From CBDCXF01 sp965223755 (GTDB lineage: Bacteria > Acidobacteriota > Thermoanaerobaculia > Multivoradales > JAHEKO01): 64,000 bases of DNA. The DNA lies in the NCBI GenBank assembly GCA_965223755.1, contig CBDCXF010000002.1:372001-436000 (forward strand), in the 5' to 3' direction. The position numbers were made by a program, and so were the translations under genes. Within the stretch, counting starts at the first letter, position 1. Each line of letters begins with the position of its first letter. Positions 23,973-31,458 of this stretch are shown here, one piece after another. The notes beneath the pieces were generated by a model, which made no database searches, was not told the origin of the DNA, and saw only the letters and a program-made list of their open reading frames with translations.

Positions 23973-25789
23973 TTCCTCGTCCTTGACTCCGGCTCGCCGT
24001 CGAGTGCTTGGTAGGTAACCAGCCGGTAGCTATAGCTCTGAGCATCACGGATCTTGCCAGCAATCACTTCGTGCAGAAAGTCCGTCCAAATCGTGTAGCG
24101 ATCTACAAACGTCCGCGCTCGCTCGACATCGCCCGCGTCCTGAATCGCCAAAATCTCCCGCAGCAGCGATTCGACCGCCTCAGGATAGCGGTCGTAGTGA
24201 ATTGAGAGCAGGCCGGTGTCGGCATCGAAAGAAAGCACTCCGTTCTCCAAAAAGTAGTTCCACTGCATCAACTGCATGGTCCCATAGGCCTGCTCGCGCC
24301 GCGGCCGATTGCTCTGCAACACGCGCAGGATGCCTCCGGCGTAGATTCCGCGCAGGGTCTTCTCGTCGTGCCGCCCGTCGGCGCCCAGGAGTCCAGCGGC
24401 AAAGAGCGACACCAGATCCGACTTCATCTCTTCATACAGATCCGCCGTGTCCTGCAGCGCAACATCCAAGTCCCTCCCGTCAGCGGTGCGATCGACTCCC
24501 AGATAGTGCCCCACTTCGTGCCACAGGGTGCGCTGGAAGTTGGACTCGATCAGCAAGTGATCGCGAAACTCGGGCTCGACCGCTGCCTGATAGCGCTGCT
24601 GCGCCAGCTTGAAGAGTTCGGGATGGGTCATGATGTTGGAACGCAGCAGAATGGTGCGTCCGTACTTGCGGGTGTGGACAGCATCGTTGGGCAGGATGGT
24701 GGCCGTATTGGTGCCACGAGCCTGCCCAAAATCGGCGATCACCTCGTAAACACCCACGGGAATGTCGTCGCGCACTTTCTTGTGGCGTTCGTAGGGGAGC
24801 CGATCTTCGATCTCCTGCAGGCTGCCCAGGGCGGCGGCAACGTCACGGCTGCGCTCGATGTCGCGCTTGAGCAAACTGGTGCTGTGGAACGCTTTGACCC
24901 CAAACAACGCGTCGTCATAGGTCTCGTAAGAGCCGATCTGTGCGTTGAGATTGCCGGTGAATCTGCCCGTCACCCAAGACGCGTCGCCCGCTTCGTAGTC
25001 GCTGGTCAGCAGGTCGACGGCGCGGTGGCGTAGATAGGCGGCAAACTCCGCATCCTCCGCCTCAAGCTTGGACGCCGCTGACTTGAGCAGTCCCGAAACC
25101 TCGATGAGTTGGTCGGCATAGGCCACTGCATAGGGTACGACGTAGAACCCTTCCCCGGGCTCGCGCTCCTGCAATTCACTACGCAGGTCGGCGTGCAAGT
25201 GGTCCAAGACCGGATGTCGGATCAAGGCGGCGAGATCGTGCTGCTGGTTCTGGGCGGTGTTGCGACGAACGACAGATCGAACCGCTGTCAGATCCGAAGC
25301 CATCGAGCCGCCGCGTGCGATCACCTCCTCGAGCTCACCGCGCTCAACATGCAGTGGATAGACGTTCTTGCCTGGGCGCTCCATCGGCACCTGGAGAAAC
25401 GGCCGCCGCTGGTTATCCAAGGTTGTCGCAATCGGACCTTTGAACAAGCGGTAAAGCTTGAGCAGATTGCGCGCGTAGGCCGGCTCCCACTGGGAGTCCT
25501 CTCGCTGGCCGAGTTCGAGCAGCTTACGCGCCGGCTCAATTGCAGCGTAGCGTTGGAACTCATACACGTCGTGCAGGATCCGGCCCGCCGCGAGCAGATC
25601 GTTGAGCGCTTCGCGTTCCGCCTCTGTCAATCCGGAAAGATCGGGCGCCAGATGAACATCCAGGGTCTTGTCCAGAATTTCCTGTACGTCATCGGGACTG
25701 AGGATCTGCGGTTGTTCGGCCGCCGCCGCGCCGGCCACCGTCAGCCCGGCTGCCGCAATCACGGTCAGAAGAAAAGCGAAACGTCCCAT
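23969..25789 (-). CDS. secreted DPP III-like (M49-type) zinc metallopeptidase
   Basis: A 606-residue protein with a signal peptide (MGRFAFLLTVIAAAGLTVAGAAAA). The zinc motif is HEVGH at residues 424-428, with the second-ligand helix EEMKSD about 30 residues later, like the HExxxH...EExxxD layout of dipeptidyl-peptidase III relatives but with the shorter HExxH. The first half is helical and belongs to the same broad family. It probably acts in the periplasm. The ATG at 25789 was preferred because GGGGAGG lies 5 nt upstream; an ATG six codons earlier lacks that. It overlaps the DUF5671 gene by 4 bp. Substrate unknown. Confidence 0.8.
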   Translation of the reverse strand: MGRFAFLLTVIAAAGLTVAGAAAAEQPQILSPDDVQEILDKTLDVHLAPDLSGLTEAEREALNDLLAAGRILHDVYEFQRYAAIEPARKLLELGQREDSQWEPAYARNLLKLYRLFKGPIATTLDNQRRPFLQVPMERPGKNVYPLHVERGELEEVIARGGSMASDLTAVRSVVRRNTAQNQQHDLAALIRHPVLDHLHADLRSELQEREPGEGFYVVPYAVAYADQLIEVSGLLKSAASKLEAEDAEFAAYLRHRAVDLLTSDYEAGDASWVTGRFTGNLNAQIGSYETYDDALFGVKAFHSTSLLKRDIERSRDVAAALGSLQEIEDRLPYERHKKVRDDIPVGVYEVIADFGQARGTNTATILPNDAVHTRKYGRTILLRSNIMTHPELFKLAQQRYQAAVEPEFRDHLLIESNFQRTLWHEVGHYLGVDRTADGRDLDVALQDTADLYEEMKSDLVSLFAAGLLGADGRHDEKTLRGIYAGGILRVLQSNRPRREQAYGTMQLMQWNYFLENGVLSFDADTGLLSIHYDRYPEAVESLLREILAIQDAGDVERARTFVDRYTIWTDFLHEVIAGKIRDAQSYSYRLVTYQALDGEPESRTRK

Positions 25790-25907
25790 AAAAACCTCCC
25801 CGGTCATCCTAGCGTGGCGCGATCTCTCGGTGGATAAATGGAACCGCGGCGGCTCGGCGCCCGTCTAACTGATGATGGACCATGAACCAGAATCGTCGGA
25901 GATCACC

Positions 25908-26567
25908 ATGACTTACCAAACGGCGTATCGCACTGTCGTACTCCTCGCACTCTGCTTGATGATTCCAAGGCTGGCTGCCGGAAGGGATGAGACCCGTCAG
26001 CAGGAAAAGACCGTTGGCCCCTGCAGTCGATGCCCAGGCGTGTTTGTCGGTATGCCCGACTCCTTGCCTTCGCAGGCAAGCATCGCTCCGGAGGATGAGC
26101 CAGGCACCAAGTTGAAGATCTCCGGTGAAGTGCGCGATGTCTCCGGCGACGCCGCTGCAGGCATTATCGTCTACGCTTACCAAACCGACGACCGCGGAAA
26201 TTACCCCACCGATCGCCGCTACGTGGGAACGGCAGCAGCCCGTCACGGACGTCTTCGCGCCTGGGTTCAGACAGACGCCCAAGGCCGATACCGATTTGAG
26301 ACCATCCGACCCGGCGGTTATCCCGGTTCCGGTATTCCGCAGCACATCCACATGCACATCATCGAACCCAATCGCTGTATCTATGGCATCTCGGACATCA
26401 ACTTCACCGACGACCCGCGCCTGTCCGACCGTGCCCGCCAACGCCTTACCACCGGCCGCGGTGGCAGCGGACTGGTTAGTCCGACGCAAAACGATGACGG
26501 CAGCGAGTCCGTCACCCGCGACATCGTCCTGGGGGAAAACATCCCCGGCTACGACGAGTGCGGCTGA
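25908..26567 (+). CDS. secreted intradiol ring-cleavage dioxygenase-like protein
   Basis: A 219-residue protein. From the ATG at 25908 (GGAG upstream) it has a signal peptide (VVLLALCLMIPRLAAG). The core resembles intradiol dioxygenases: a beta-sandwich strand (LKISGEVRDVSGDAAAGIIVYAYQTDDRGNY), TDAQGRYRFETIRPGGYPGSGIPQHIHMHI with the paired iron-ligand histidines, and a downstream YGISDINF. The tyrosine ligands are likely among YPTDRRY and GGYPG. Secreted members are common in soil bacteria and may act on peptide-bound or extracellular aromatics. An ATG 12 codons upstream would hide the signal peptide. Confidence 0.82.
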   Translation: MTYQTAYRTVVLLALCLMIPRLAAGRDETRQQEKTVGPCSRCPGVFVGMPDSLPSQASIAPEDEPGTKLKISGEVRDVSGDAAAGIIVYAYQTDDRGNYPTDRRYVGTAAARHGRLRAWVQTDAQGRYRFETIRPGGYPGSGIPQHIHMHIIEPNRCIYGISDINFTDDPRLSDRARQRLTTGRGGSGLVSPTQNDDGSESVTRDIVLGENIPGYDECG

Positions 26568-26619
26568 CATTGCGGTCGACCTAGGCGGTCCGTTCTCGAA
26601 TAGACGGGTGGCTGCCGCA

Positions 26620-26692
26620 GGATCCCCGCCCCACTCCCACCACCCGCGGGGATGACGACCGTGTGGACGTTGGGGAGGGGCTTGCTCCTCTC
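26620..26692. repeat. REP-like composite element, second type (second copy)
   Basis: The arms GGATCCCCGCC and GCGGGGATGACG are followed by TTGGGGAGGGGCTTGCTCC. This is homologous to 9590-9661. No gene is seen in the 223-bp gap that contains it. Confidence 0.65.
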
Positions 26693-26717
26693 GTCTGCAC
26701 TGGTGCACCGAATACAG

Positions 26718-26770
26718 GCCGAGGCGAGCGCACCGGATAAAGTCAGAATAAGTGCGAGCCGTCTTCTGGC
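26718..26770 (+). repeat. dispersed intergenic repeat, copy 3
   Basis: Contains GAGGCGAGCG and the conserved end GCGAGCCGTCTTCTGGC found in copies 1 and 2. It ends 20 bp before the ArfB start codon. Confidence 0.55.
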
Positions 26771-26790
26771 CCGCGGGTGCCCAACTTTCA

Positions 26791-27192
26791 ATGCCTCATA
26801 TCCCTCTTTCCGAATTCACCTTCAAAACCTCCCGTTCCTCTGGACCCGGCGGGCAGAACGTCAACAAGGTCGAAACCAAAGTGACCCTGCTCTTCGACCT
26901 CGACGCCTCCCCCAGTCTCTCGGATGACGCCAAAGAGCGCATTCACACCGCTCTTCCAGGGCGCATCAATAAGGAAGGGATTCTGAGGGTGACCTCCAGC
27001 AAGTATCGAAGCCAAGCGGCGAATCGAGAAGCGGCGATCGAGCGTTTCTATGACCTAGTGCTGGAAGCCCTGGAACCCAAAAAGGCACGGCGCAAGACCA
27101 AGCCTTCGAAGCGGGTCAAAGAACGGCGTCTGGAGAACAAACGGAGGCGGTCGGAGACCAAACGCCTACGGCGCTCCCCTCAAATCGATTAG
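26791..27192 (+). CDS. arfB: alternative ribosome-rescue factor ArfB (YaeJ-like)
   Basis: A 133-residue peptidyl-tRNA hydrolase that releases stalled ribosomes. The catalytic GGQ is at residues 20-22 within SSGPGGQNVNKVETKV. The C-terminal tail (from about 95) is strongly basic (KKARRKTKPSKRVKERRLENKRRR), as needed to sit in the empty mRNA channel. Length and layout match ArfB rather than RF1/RF2. The upstream frame extension overlaps a dispersed repeat and is not family-like. A REP-type palindrome follows the stop. Confidence 0.94.
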   Translation: MPHIPLSEFTFKTSRSSGPGGQNVNKVETKVTLLFDLDASPSLSDDAKERIHTALPGRINKEGILRVTSSKYRSQAANREAAIERFYDLVLEALEPKKARRKTKPSKRVKERRLENKRRRSETKRLRRSPQID

Positions 27193-27201
27193 GCCCGGCG
27201 G

Positions 27202-27246
27202 GAGGGGCAAGCTTGCCCTGAGCAGCGTCGAAGGGCCCCTCCCCCG
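27202..27246. repeat. REP-like palindromic element between arfB and photolyase
   Basis: The perfect palindrome GGGCAAGCTTGCCC (27205-27218) is followed by GAAGGGCCCCTCCCCC. It is the same module as in the BIME at 18868-18940. It may also act as a bidirectional terminator for the convergent genes. Confidence 0.7.
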
Positions 27247-27251
27247 TCTCG

Positions 27252-28736
27252 TCACAAACGAGCGGGTCCGGCCCAGCGCCGCACATACTCATTCACACGG
27301 AACTTCCGCCGCGTATTGGCGCTCGACATGTAGCGCACTTTGCCAAAAACCGGACGCTCCGGACCCCAGGCCCGGTCGTAGCGACCCAGGACCCAGAAGA
27401 TGCCCGAGTAGGAGTTGGGGTCGCGGCCGTCGAGGGCGTACTTGTTGTTGAGGTGGATCATGATCTCGGCCGCCTCTTGCGGCGACCGGCTCCAGTGGAG
27501 AATTTTTTTGCCCCACAGCATGCGCAAGTAGTTATGGATGCGGCCTTCAGCGGCCAACTGCCTTTGGGCTGCGTTCCATAGTTCGTCGTGAGTCGACGCC
27601 GATTCAAAAGCGTCGAGGTCGTAGGGGTGGGGTCGCTGGTCGTCTGCATGGTCCGCGAGCGTTTGCTGAGCCCACTCCGGCAGGGACTCGTAGCGGTCGT
27701 AGTCGGACTTGCGACTCGCCATGTTGAAGCCCAGCTCGCGCCACGTCACCAGTTGATCCAGGAAGGCCTCGGCGCCCTCACCCACTCCCCACCAGCCGCT
27801 ACGCTTGCCGCGCAGAGGCCCGGCCAGCCGATCTGGCTGCCACTTCTCCGCTCGCGCGATGGCGGCGAACACCTCGTGAGCGCCGAGGTGACCGAAGTGC
27901 AGATACGGAGAGATCTTGGCGCCGCCCTCTCGATCGAGATCTCGTGGCGGCGCGGCGTAGCGTGTGAGGCGATGCTCGATGAATCGATGTAGGAGTTCGC
28001 GACCGCGCGATGTCCCCCCTGAGTTCGCGGCCCGTGAGTTCGCGCAGGGCCGGACGCTGTGATCGATGGGAATCTCGCTCAGCAATCGTTCCATTGGAGC
28101 CTGCAAATCGGCCACAGGCCACCGTTCTTGCACTGTCGGCGGAAGCTTGGCGCCGCCGAGGTCGGCGCCGCTACCCAACGGATCGGTTTGCGGAAACACC
28201 GAAAGATGCTTGGCCAGTTCGCGCTGCAAAAAACGGCGGAAGTCGACCGCGCGTTTGTAGGTCTTGTCGGCGATCCGCATCGGTAGCAGGCCGTTGCTGT
28301 CGACCGCTTCCATGCGCACTTCCAGATTCTTCGCCGCGGCGTCCACCATCCGCGGAAGAAAGAATCCCGGCGTGTCGTCGGTGACGACGACGGCGGCCCG
28401 CTTCGCCAACTCCGCCAGAAGACCCGAAGCGGCATTCGGCGCCGGTTCGAGGTAGGGAAAATAAGAAATCTCGAGCCTAGTTAGTTTCTCGGCGTGCTCC
28501 CGCATGCCGTCGACGACGAAGGCGTGAAAACGGTCGCTCGCCCACCGGTAGTCGACTCGTAGCGGCTCAAAAACCAGCAGCGGCAAGTCGAGTTCGCGGC
28601 AGCAGGCCACCGCGCGATCGAGGGCAAAGTTGCCGGTCAGCCGCCGCTGCCCGACCATCCAATAAAGAACGTAGTCGGCGGAAGTTTGCGGGATTCGGGA
28701 GTTGAGTGCGCGAAGGCGTGCGTCCGGTATTCGCAT
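27252..28736 (-). CDS. deoxyribodipyrimidine photolyase (class II-like)
   Basis: A 494-residue flavoprotein of the photolyase family, which repairs UV-induced cyclobutane dimers with light. The N-terminal alpha/beta part contains VVTDDTPGFFLPRM. The FAD-binding helical part has RNA/DNA-facing segments such as LVTWRELGFNM and GRIHNYLRMLWGKKILHWSRSP, and the class II-like LDGRDPNSYSGIFWVLGRYDR block. The ATG at 28736 begins MRIPDARLRALN, the normal family start. The 41 extra upstream codons overlap the intergenic region and were excluded. It lies downstream of the enoyl-CoA hydratase gene on the same strand. Confidence 0.93.
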   Translation of the reverse strand: MRIPDARLRALNSRIPQTSADYVLYWMVGQRRLTGNFALDRAVACCRELDLPLLVFEPLRVDYRWASDRFHAFVVDGMREHAEKLTRLEISYFPYLEPAPNAASGLLAELAKRAAVVVTDDTPGFFLPRMVDAAAKNLEVRMEAVDSNGLLPMRIADKTYKRAVDFRRFLQRELAKHLSVFPQTDPLGSGADLGGAKLPPTVQERWPVADLQAPMERLLSEIPIDHSVRPCANSRAANSGGTSRGRELLHRFIEHRLTRYAAPPRDLDREGGAKISPYLHFGHLGAHEVFAAIARAEKWQPDRLAGPLRGKRSGWWGVGEGAEAFLDQLVTWRELGFNMASRKSDYDRYESLPEWAQQTLADHADDQRPHPYDLDAFESASTHDELWNAAQRQLAAEGRIHNYLRMLWGKKILHWSRSPQEAAEIMIHLNNKYALDGRDPNSYSGIFWVLGRYDRAWGPERPVFGKVRYMSSANTRRKFRVNEYVRRWAGPARL

Positions 28737-28801
28737 GGTCGCTCTAGGAGATTCGACCACAGACCCGATTTCGTTTCGTCCATGCGACTGATAGCGGTCG
28801 C

Positions 28802-29629
28802 CTACCGCCAATTGGGAGGCTTCTTGGTCTCCAGAAATGTGGCGATGCCGTGTTTGCAATCCTCAGTGGCGCGCGCCGCGGCGTTGGCCGCTTCGGCAGC
28901 GTCGAGCGCATCGCTCAGAGGCAAGCCGTGGACTTCCAGTAACAATCGCTTGGTTCGGGCGATCGATTCCGAGCTGGCCGTGGTCAAGATCTCCTCAACC
29001 AGCTCCAGGGTCGATGATTCCAGCGCATCGTCGGCGACGACCCGATTGGCGAGGCCCAACTCCAGCGCCCGGTCCGCCGATAGCAACTGCGGATTGAGCA
29101 ACATTTCCCGCAAGTCGCGGCCGCGTACGCGCAACGGCAGAAATGTCGCCACTAATGCGGCTACAAATCCGATGCGCACTTCACTGTAGAGAAAGCGAGC
29201 CGACTCAGTGGCGACGACATAGTCGTTGGCGGTGGCCAGGCCGCAACCACCGGCGATGCACGACCCTTGCACCATGGCAACGGTGAGCGTTTCCTGACGC
29301 AGAATCGACTCGAACAGATCGCGCAATGCTGCCGAATCGCGTGCGTTCTCTTCCGCGCCGGCGTCCTTGAGCGAAGCCAGATGGCCGAGATCGGCGCCAG
29401 CGGAAAAATGCCTCCCGTTGCCGCGCAGCAAGATCGCGCGCACGCCCTCTCGGCGCCAATCCCGGCTGTAGATGCCGGTCAGTTGCGCGCTCAGCGCCGG
29501 CGACAGCGCGTTCGCCTTGTTCGGTTGGTTGAGCGTGACCCAGAGAAGGTCGTCTTTGCGCTTGCTGAGGATTAGGTCATTTGAGACTGGATCACTGTGG
29601 ACTGGGTCGCTCGTAGCCCGATCGGTCAT
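28802..29629 (-). CDS. enoyl-CoA hydratase/isomerase family (methylglutaconyl-CoA hydratase-like)
   Basis: A 275-residue crotonase-fold protein. The oxyanion-hole elements are GRHFSAGADLGHLA (about 71-84) and QGSCIAGGCGLATANDYVVAT (about 122-142). A glutamate of the second catalytic position is present in FLYSEVRIGFV. The Ala-rich C-terminal helix pattern resembles AUH-type methylglutaconyl-CoA hydratases of leucine breakdown. That would fit the carboxylase/AtuA genes 3-8 kb away, but the substrate is inferred. The ATG has TAATCT 6 nt upstream and no Shine-Dalgarno sequence. Photolyase follows. Confidence 0.85.
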   Translation of the reverse strand: MTDRATSDPVHSDPVSNDLILSKRKDDLLWVTLNQPNKANALSPALSAQLTGIYSRDWRREGVRAILLRGNGRHFSAGADLGHLASLKDAGAEENARDSAALRDLFESILRQETLTVAMVQGSCIAGGCGLATANDYVVATESARFLYSEVRIGFVAALVATFLPLRVRGRDLREMLLNPQLLSADRALELGLANRVVADDALESSTLELVEEILTTASSESIARTKRLLLEVHGLPLSDALDAAEAANAAARATEDCKHGIATFLETKKPPNWR

Positions 29630-30050
29630 GGCGCAAGATTATCGCGACCTCTACATCGTTCAGCTCCAATTACGGACACATCGGCCGTCCGTAACTTAAG
29701 AGGAGCCAAGCTGACCCGCTTCGCGGTATCCTCATAACAGGCTACCGCGGTCGGGAGGGTTGCCGATCCGCAGATTGGCTGCAGCTCTAGCTCTGTTGAG
29801 GTGCTGCCGCAAATGCGACAGAAACCTCAGAAGGGGTGAGGCGGGGGTGGAGAGATTCCCCACACCTCTAGCCAGAGCGAGAGCAACCGCGAATGTGGTC
29901 ATCACGTTGGTCGCGTATGGATTCGAAGGAATCCTGGCGAGGATGTCCAATGCAAGCCTCCTTGACCTAACCATGGTCCGAAGACCAAAGTTTCGGATAT
30001 GCGGGCAGCCTGGCCCCAATGGCCAGAGAATACCGAAATAAAAAAAAAAG
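29630..30050. other. 421-bp gap without a supported gene
   Basis: No frame here has recognisable protein features. A ten-A run occurs at about 30040-30049, just before the shared regulator motif. A fragment reading VERFPTPLARARATANVV in the plus strand looks protein-like but ends without context, so it is at most a remnant. Confidence 0.4.
29636..29641 (-). promoter_or_regulatory. candidate leaderless -10 element (TAATCT) for the hydratase gene
   Basis: On the minus strand TAATCT, inside GATAATCT, ends 6 nt before the ATG at 29627-29629. Confidence 0.4.
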
Positions 30051-30063
30051 CCAATTTGGTCTA
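30051..30063 (+). promoter_or_regulatory. shared upstream motif of XRE paralogue 1
   Basis: CCAATTTGGTCTA ends 28 nt before the ATG at 30092. The near-palindromic CCAATTTGG and the following CTA recur at exactly the same distance before the second paralogue. It is a likely operator or promoter element. Confidence 0.5.
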
Positions 30064-30091
30064 TCCCCCTCAAGAGTGCGAGGGTGTGGAC

Positions 30092-30475
30092 ATGGGCCGC
30101 AGCACCCATCGTCCGGAGTACCGCGCCATGGTCAAGCGCCTCAAAGCAGCTCGACTTGCAGCCGGACTGACTCAAGTCCGGGCCGCGGAGGTTCTCGGCA
30201 CAACCCAGGTCTTCATTTCTCGAGCGGAGCGGGGCCAGCGGCGCATCGACCCCATCGAACTCGCCCAGTTCGCATCTCTTTACGGCGTTTCCGTCAACAC
30301 CCTGCTGCCCGAGGTCACTGTCGGATCCGAGCGCAAACATCGCGTCGAAGCGGTCGTCGATTTGAACTCTGAGGACTACGATCGACTGCTCGCCGCCGCC
30401 CGCCAACGCGGCCAAAGCCCCGAGTCTCTGGTGGCCGAAATGGTCGCTCAGTACGCCCACGGCGGCGACGACTAA
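30092..30475 (+). CDS. XRE-type HTH regulator with C-terminal RHH-like segment, paralogue 1
   Basis: A 127-residue protein beginning MGRSTHRPEYRAMVKRLKAA. Residues 13-70 form a Cro/C1-type helix-turn-helix (RLAAGLTQVRAAEVLGTTQVFISRAERGQRRIDPIEL). The C-terminal 45 residues (RVEAVVDLNSEDYDRLLAAARQRGQSPESLVAEMVAQYA) have the strand-helix-helix pattern of ribbon-helix-helix proteins. That would give two DNA-binding or dimerisation modules in one chain. A second copy, about 70% identical by eye, follows 69 bp downstream. No toxin gene is adjacent, so an antitoxin role is not supported. Targets unknown. Confidence 0.82.
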   Translation: MGRSTHRPEYRAMVKRLKAARLAAGLTQVRAAEVLGTTQVFISRAERGQRRIDPIELAQFASLYGVSVNTLLPEVTVGSERKHRVEAVVDLNSEDYDRLLAAARQRGQSPESLVAEMVAQYAHGGDD

Positions 30476-30503
30476 CCCATATCCTTTTATTGAATGGCCC
30501 ACT

Positions 30504-30516
30504 CCAATTTGGGCTA
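30504..30516 (+). promoter_or_regulatory. shared upstream motif of XRE paralogue 2
   Basis: CCAATTTGGGCTA ends 28 nt before the ATG at 30545. It differs at one base from the motif at 30051-30063 and stands at the same distance from its start codon. Confidence 0.5.
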
Positions 30517-30544
30517 GACACGCTACCGGTGCCAGGGTCCTCTT

Positions 30545-30931
30545 ATGGGCCGCAGTACCCACCGCCCTGCGTACCGCACCTTGATCAAGCGGTTAAAGGC
30601 GGCTCGTCTCGATGCCGGCTTGACGCAAGCAAGCGCCGCGGACGCTCTGGGCATAACTCAAGTTTTCGTCTCGCGCATGGAACGAGGTGAGCGGCGCATC
30701 GATCCCATTGAGTTGGCGCAGTTCGCCGCTCTCTACGAGGTCCCGGTCGATGCCCTGTTGCCCGAGGTTTCGATTGCCCCCAAGCGCAAGTTGCGTGTTG
30801 AAGCCGTGGTCGACCTGAGTCCAGAGGACTACGACCGATTGGTGGCCTCCGCCCGCGACAAGGGGCAAAGCCCCGAGTCGCTGATCACCGAGATGGTGAT
30901 CCGCTACGCGCACGACGCCGACGGTTCTTAA
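30545..30931 (+). CDS. XRE-type HTH regulator with C-terminal RHH-like segment, paralogue 2
   Basis: A 128-residue paralogue of the preceding gene. The opening MGRSTHRPAYRTLIKRLKAA and the segments TQVFVSRMERGERRIDPIELAQFA and RVEAVVDLSPEDYDRLVASA are near-identical. Divergence is concentrated in the recognition region (QASAADALGIT versus QVRAAEVLGTT), so the two may recognise related but different sites. The duplicated unit includes the upstream motif, which indicates a duplication of gene plus control region. PadR begins 140 bp downstream on the same strand. Confidence 0.82.
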   Translation: MGRSTHRPAYRTLIKRLKAARLDAGLTQASAADALGITQVFVSRMERGERRIDPIELAQFAALYEVPVDALLPEVSIAPKRKLRVEAVVDLSPEDYDRLVASARDKGQSPESLITEMVIRYAHDADGS

Positions 30932-31013
30932 CCAGCGCAGCCAGCCGGCGACGATTCGTCGCCCTGTTGCGTGCGCTCCGCAATGGAGTTGTTCTAAGGG
31001 GCAATCGTGCACA

Positions 31014-31060
31014 TATACCTAGTGAAACAAAATATATAGTGCTATCGTATACATAGTTGA
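31014..31060 (+). promoter_or_regulatory. candidate PadR operator: three related direct repeats
   Basis: TATACCTAGTGA (31014), TATATAGTG (31033) and TATACATAGTTGA (31048) lie between the XRE paralogue and padR. This is an AT-rich island in GC-rich DNA and overlaps the expected promoter. The sequence TTGTTC, 17 bp, CATATA is a possible -35/-10 pair. Confidence 0.45.
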
Positions 31061-31071
31061 ACGGAGTATCT

Positions 31072-31458
31072 ATGACGCGAGACCGAGAGCTCAAAAAAGG
31101 CACCCTGGAGATGCTGCTCCTGCGCATTCTCAGCGAAGGCAAAGCCTACGGATACGACCTCGTCAGCCAACTGACCGATCGCTCGGGGGGCACTTTCGGA
31201 ATCAAGGAAGGCACCCTCTATCCGGTGCTCTACCGCCTGCAAGATCGGGGATTGATCGAAGCCGAGTGGAGCCAACCCGAGGAGAGAGCGCAGCGAGGGG
31301 TGCCGCGCAAGTACTACCGGCTGACCGAGTCCGGAGCCACCAGGTTGACCGAGTTGGAAGAGTCCTGGCGCCAATTTGTGGCCGCCGTCGAGTCGGTCCT
31401 GGAGAGCGCCGCGACCGAGAGCGGAACGAGAGTTGAACGACAGAAGGAGTCCTCATGA
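31072..31458 (+). CDS. PadR-family transcriptional regulator
   Basis: A 128-residue winged-helix regulator. The PadR core is clear: LKKGTLEMLLLRILSEGKAYGYDLVSQL, then GTFGIKEGTLYPVLYRLQDRGLIEAEW and RKYYRLTESG. A helix at 105-125 would form the dimer interface. The ATG at 31072 was chosen for the ACGGAG site 8-9 nt upstream; an earlier in-frame ATG at 31057 lacks one. It overlaps the HAAS-RDD membrane-protein gene by 4 bp (ATGA), the usual PadR-HAAS operon arrangement. The protein probably represses its own operon through the repeats at 31014-31060. Confidence 0.92.
   Translation: MTRDRELKKGTLEMLLLRILSEGKAYGYDLVSQLTDRSGGTFGIKEGTLYPVLYRLQDRGLIEAEWSQPEERAQRGVPRKYYRLTESGATRLTELEESWRQFVAAVESVLESAATESGTRVERQKESS

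Noticed and set aside
29732..30562. Long minus-strand frame across the XRE gene
   Set aside because: It is the mirror of the well-supported XRE paralogue 1 in GC-rich DNA. Its protein has no domain features.
30092..30931. Toxin-antitoxin pair
   Set aside because: Both genes encode DNA-binding-type proteins and neither looks like a toxin. The neighbouring PadR operon is independent.
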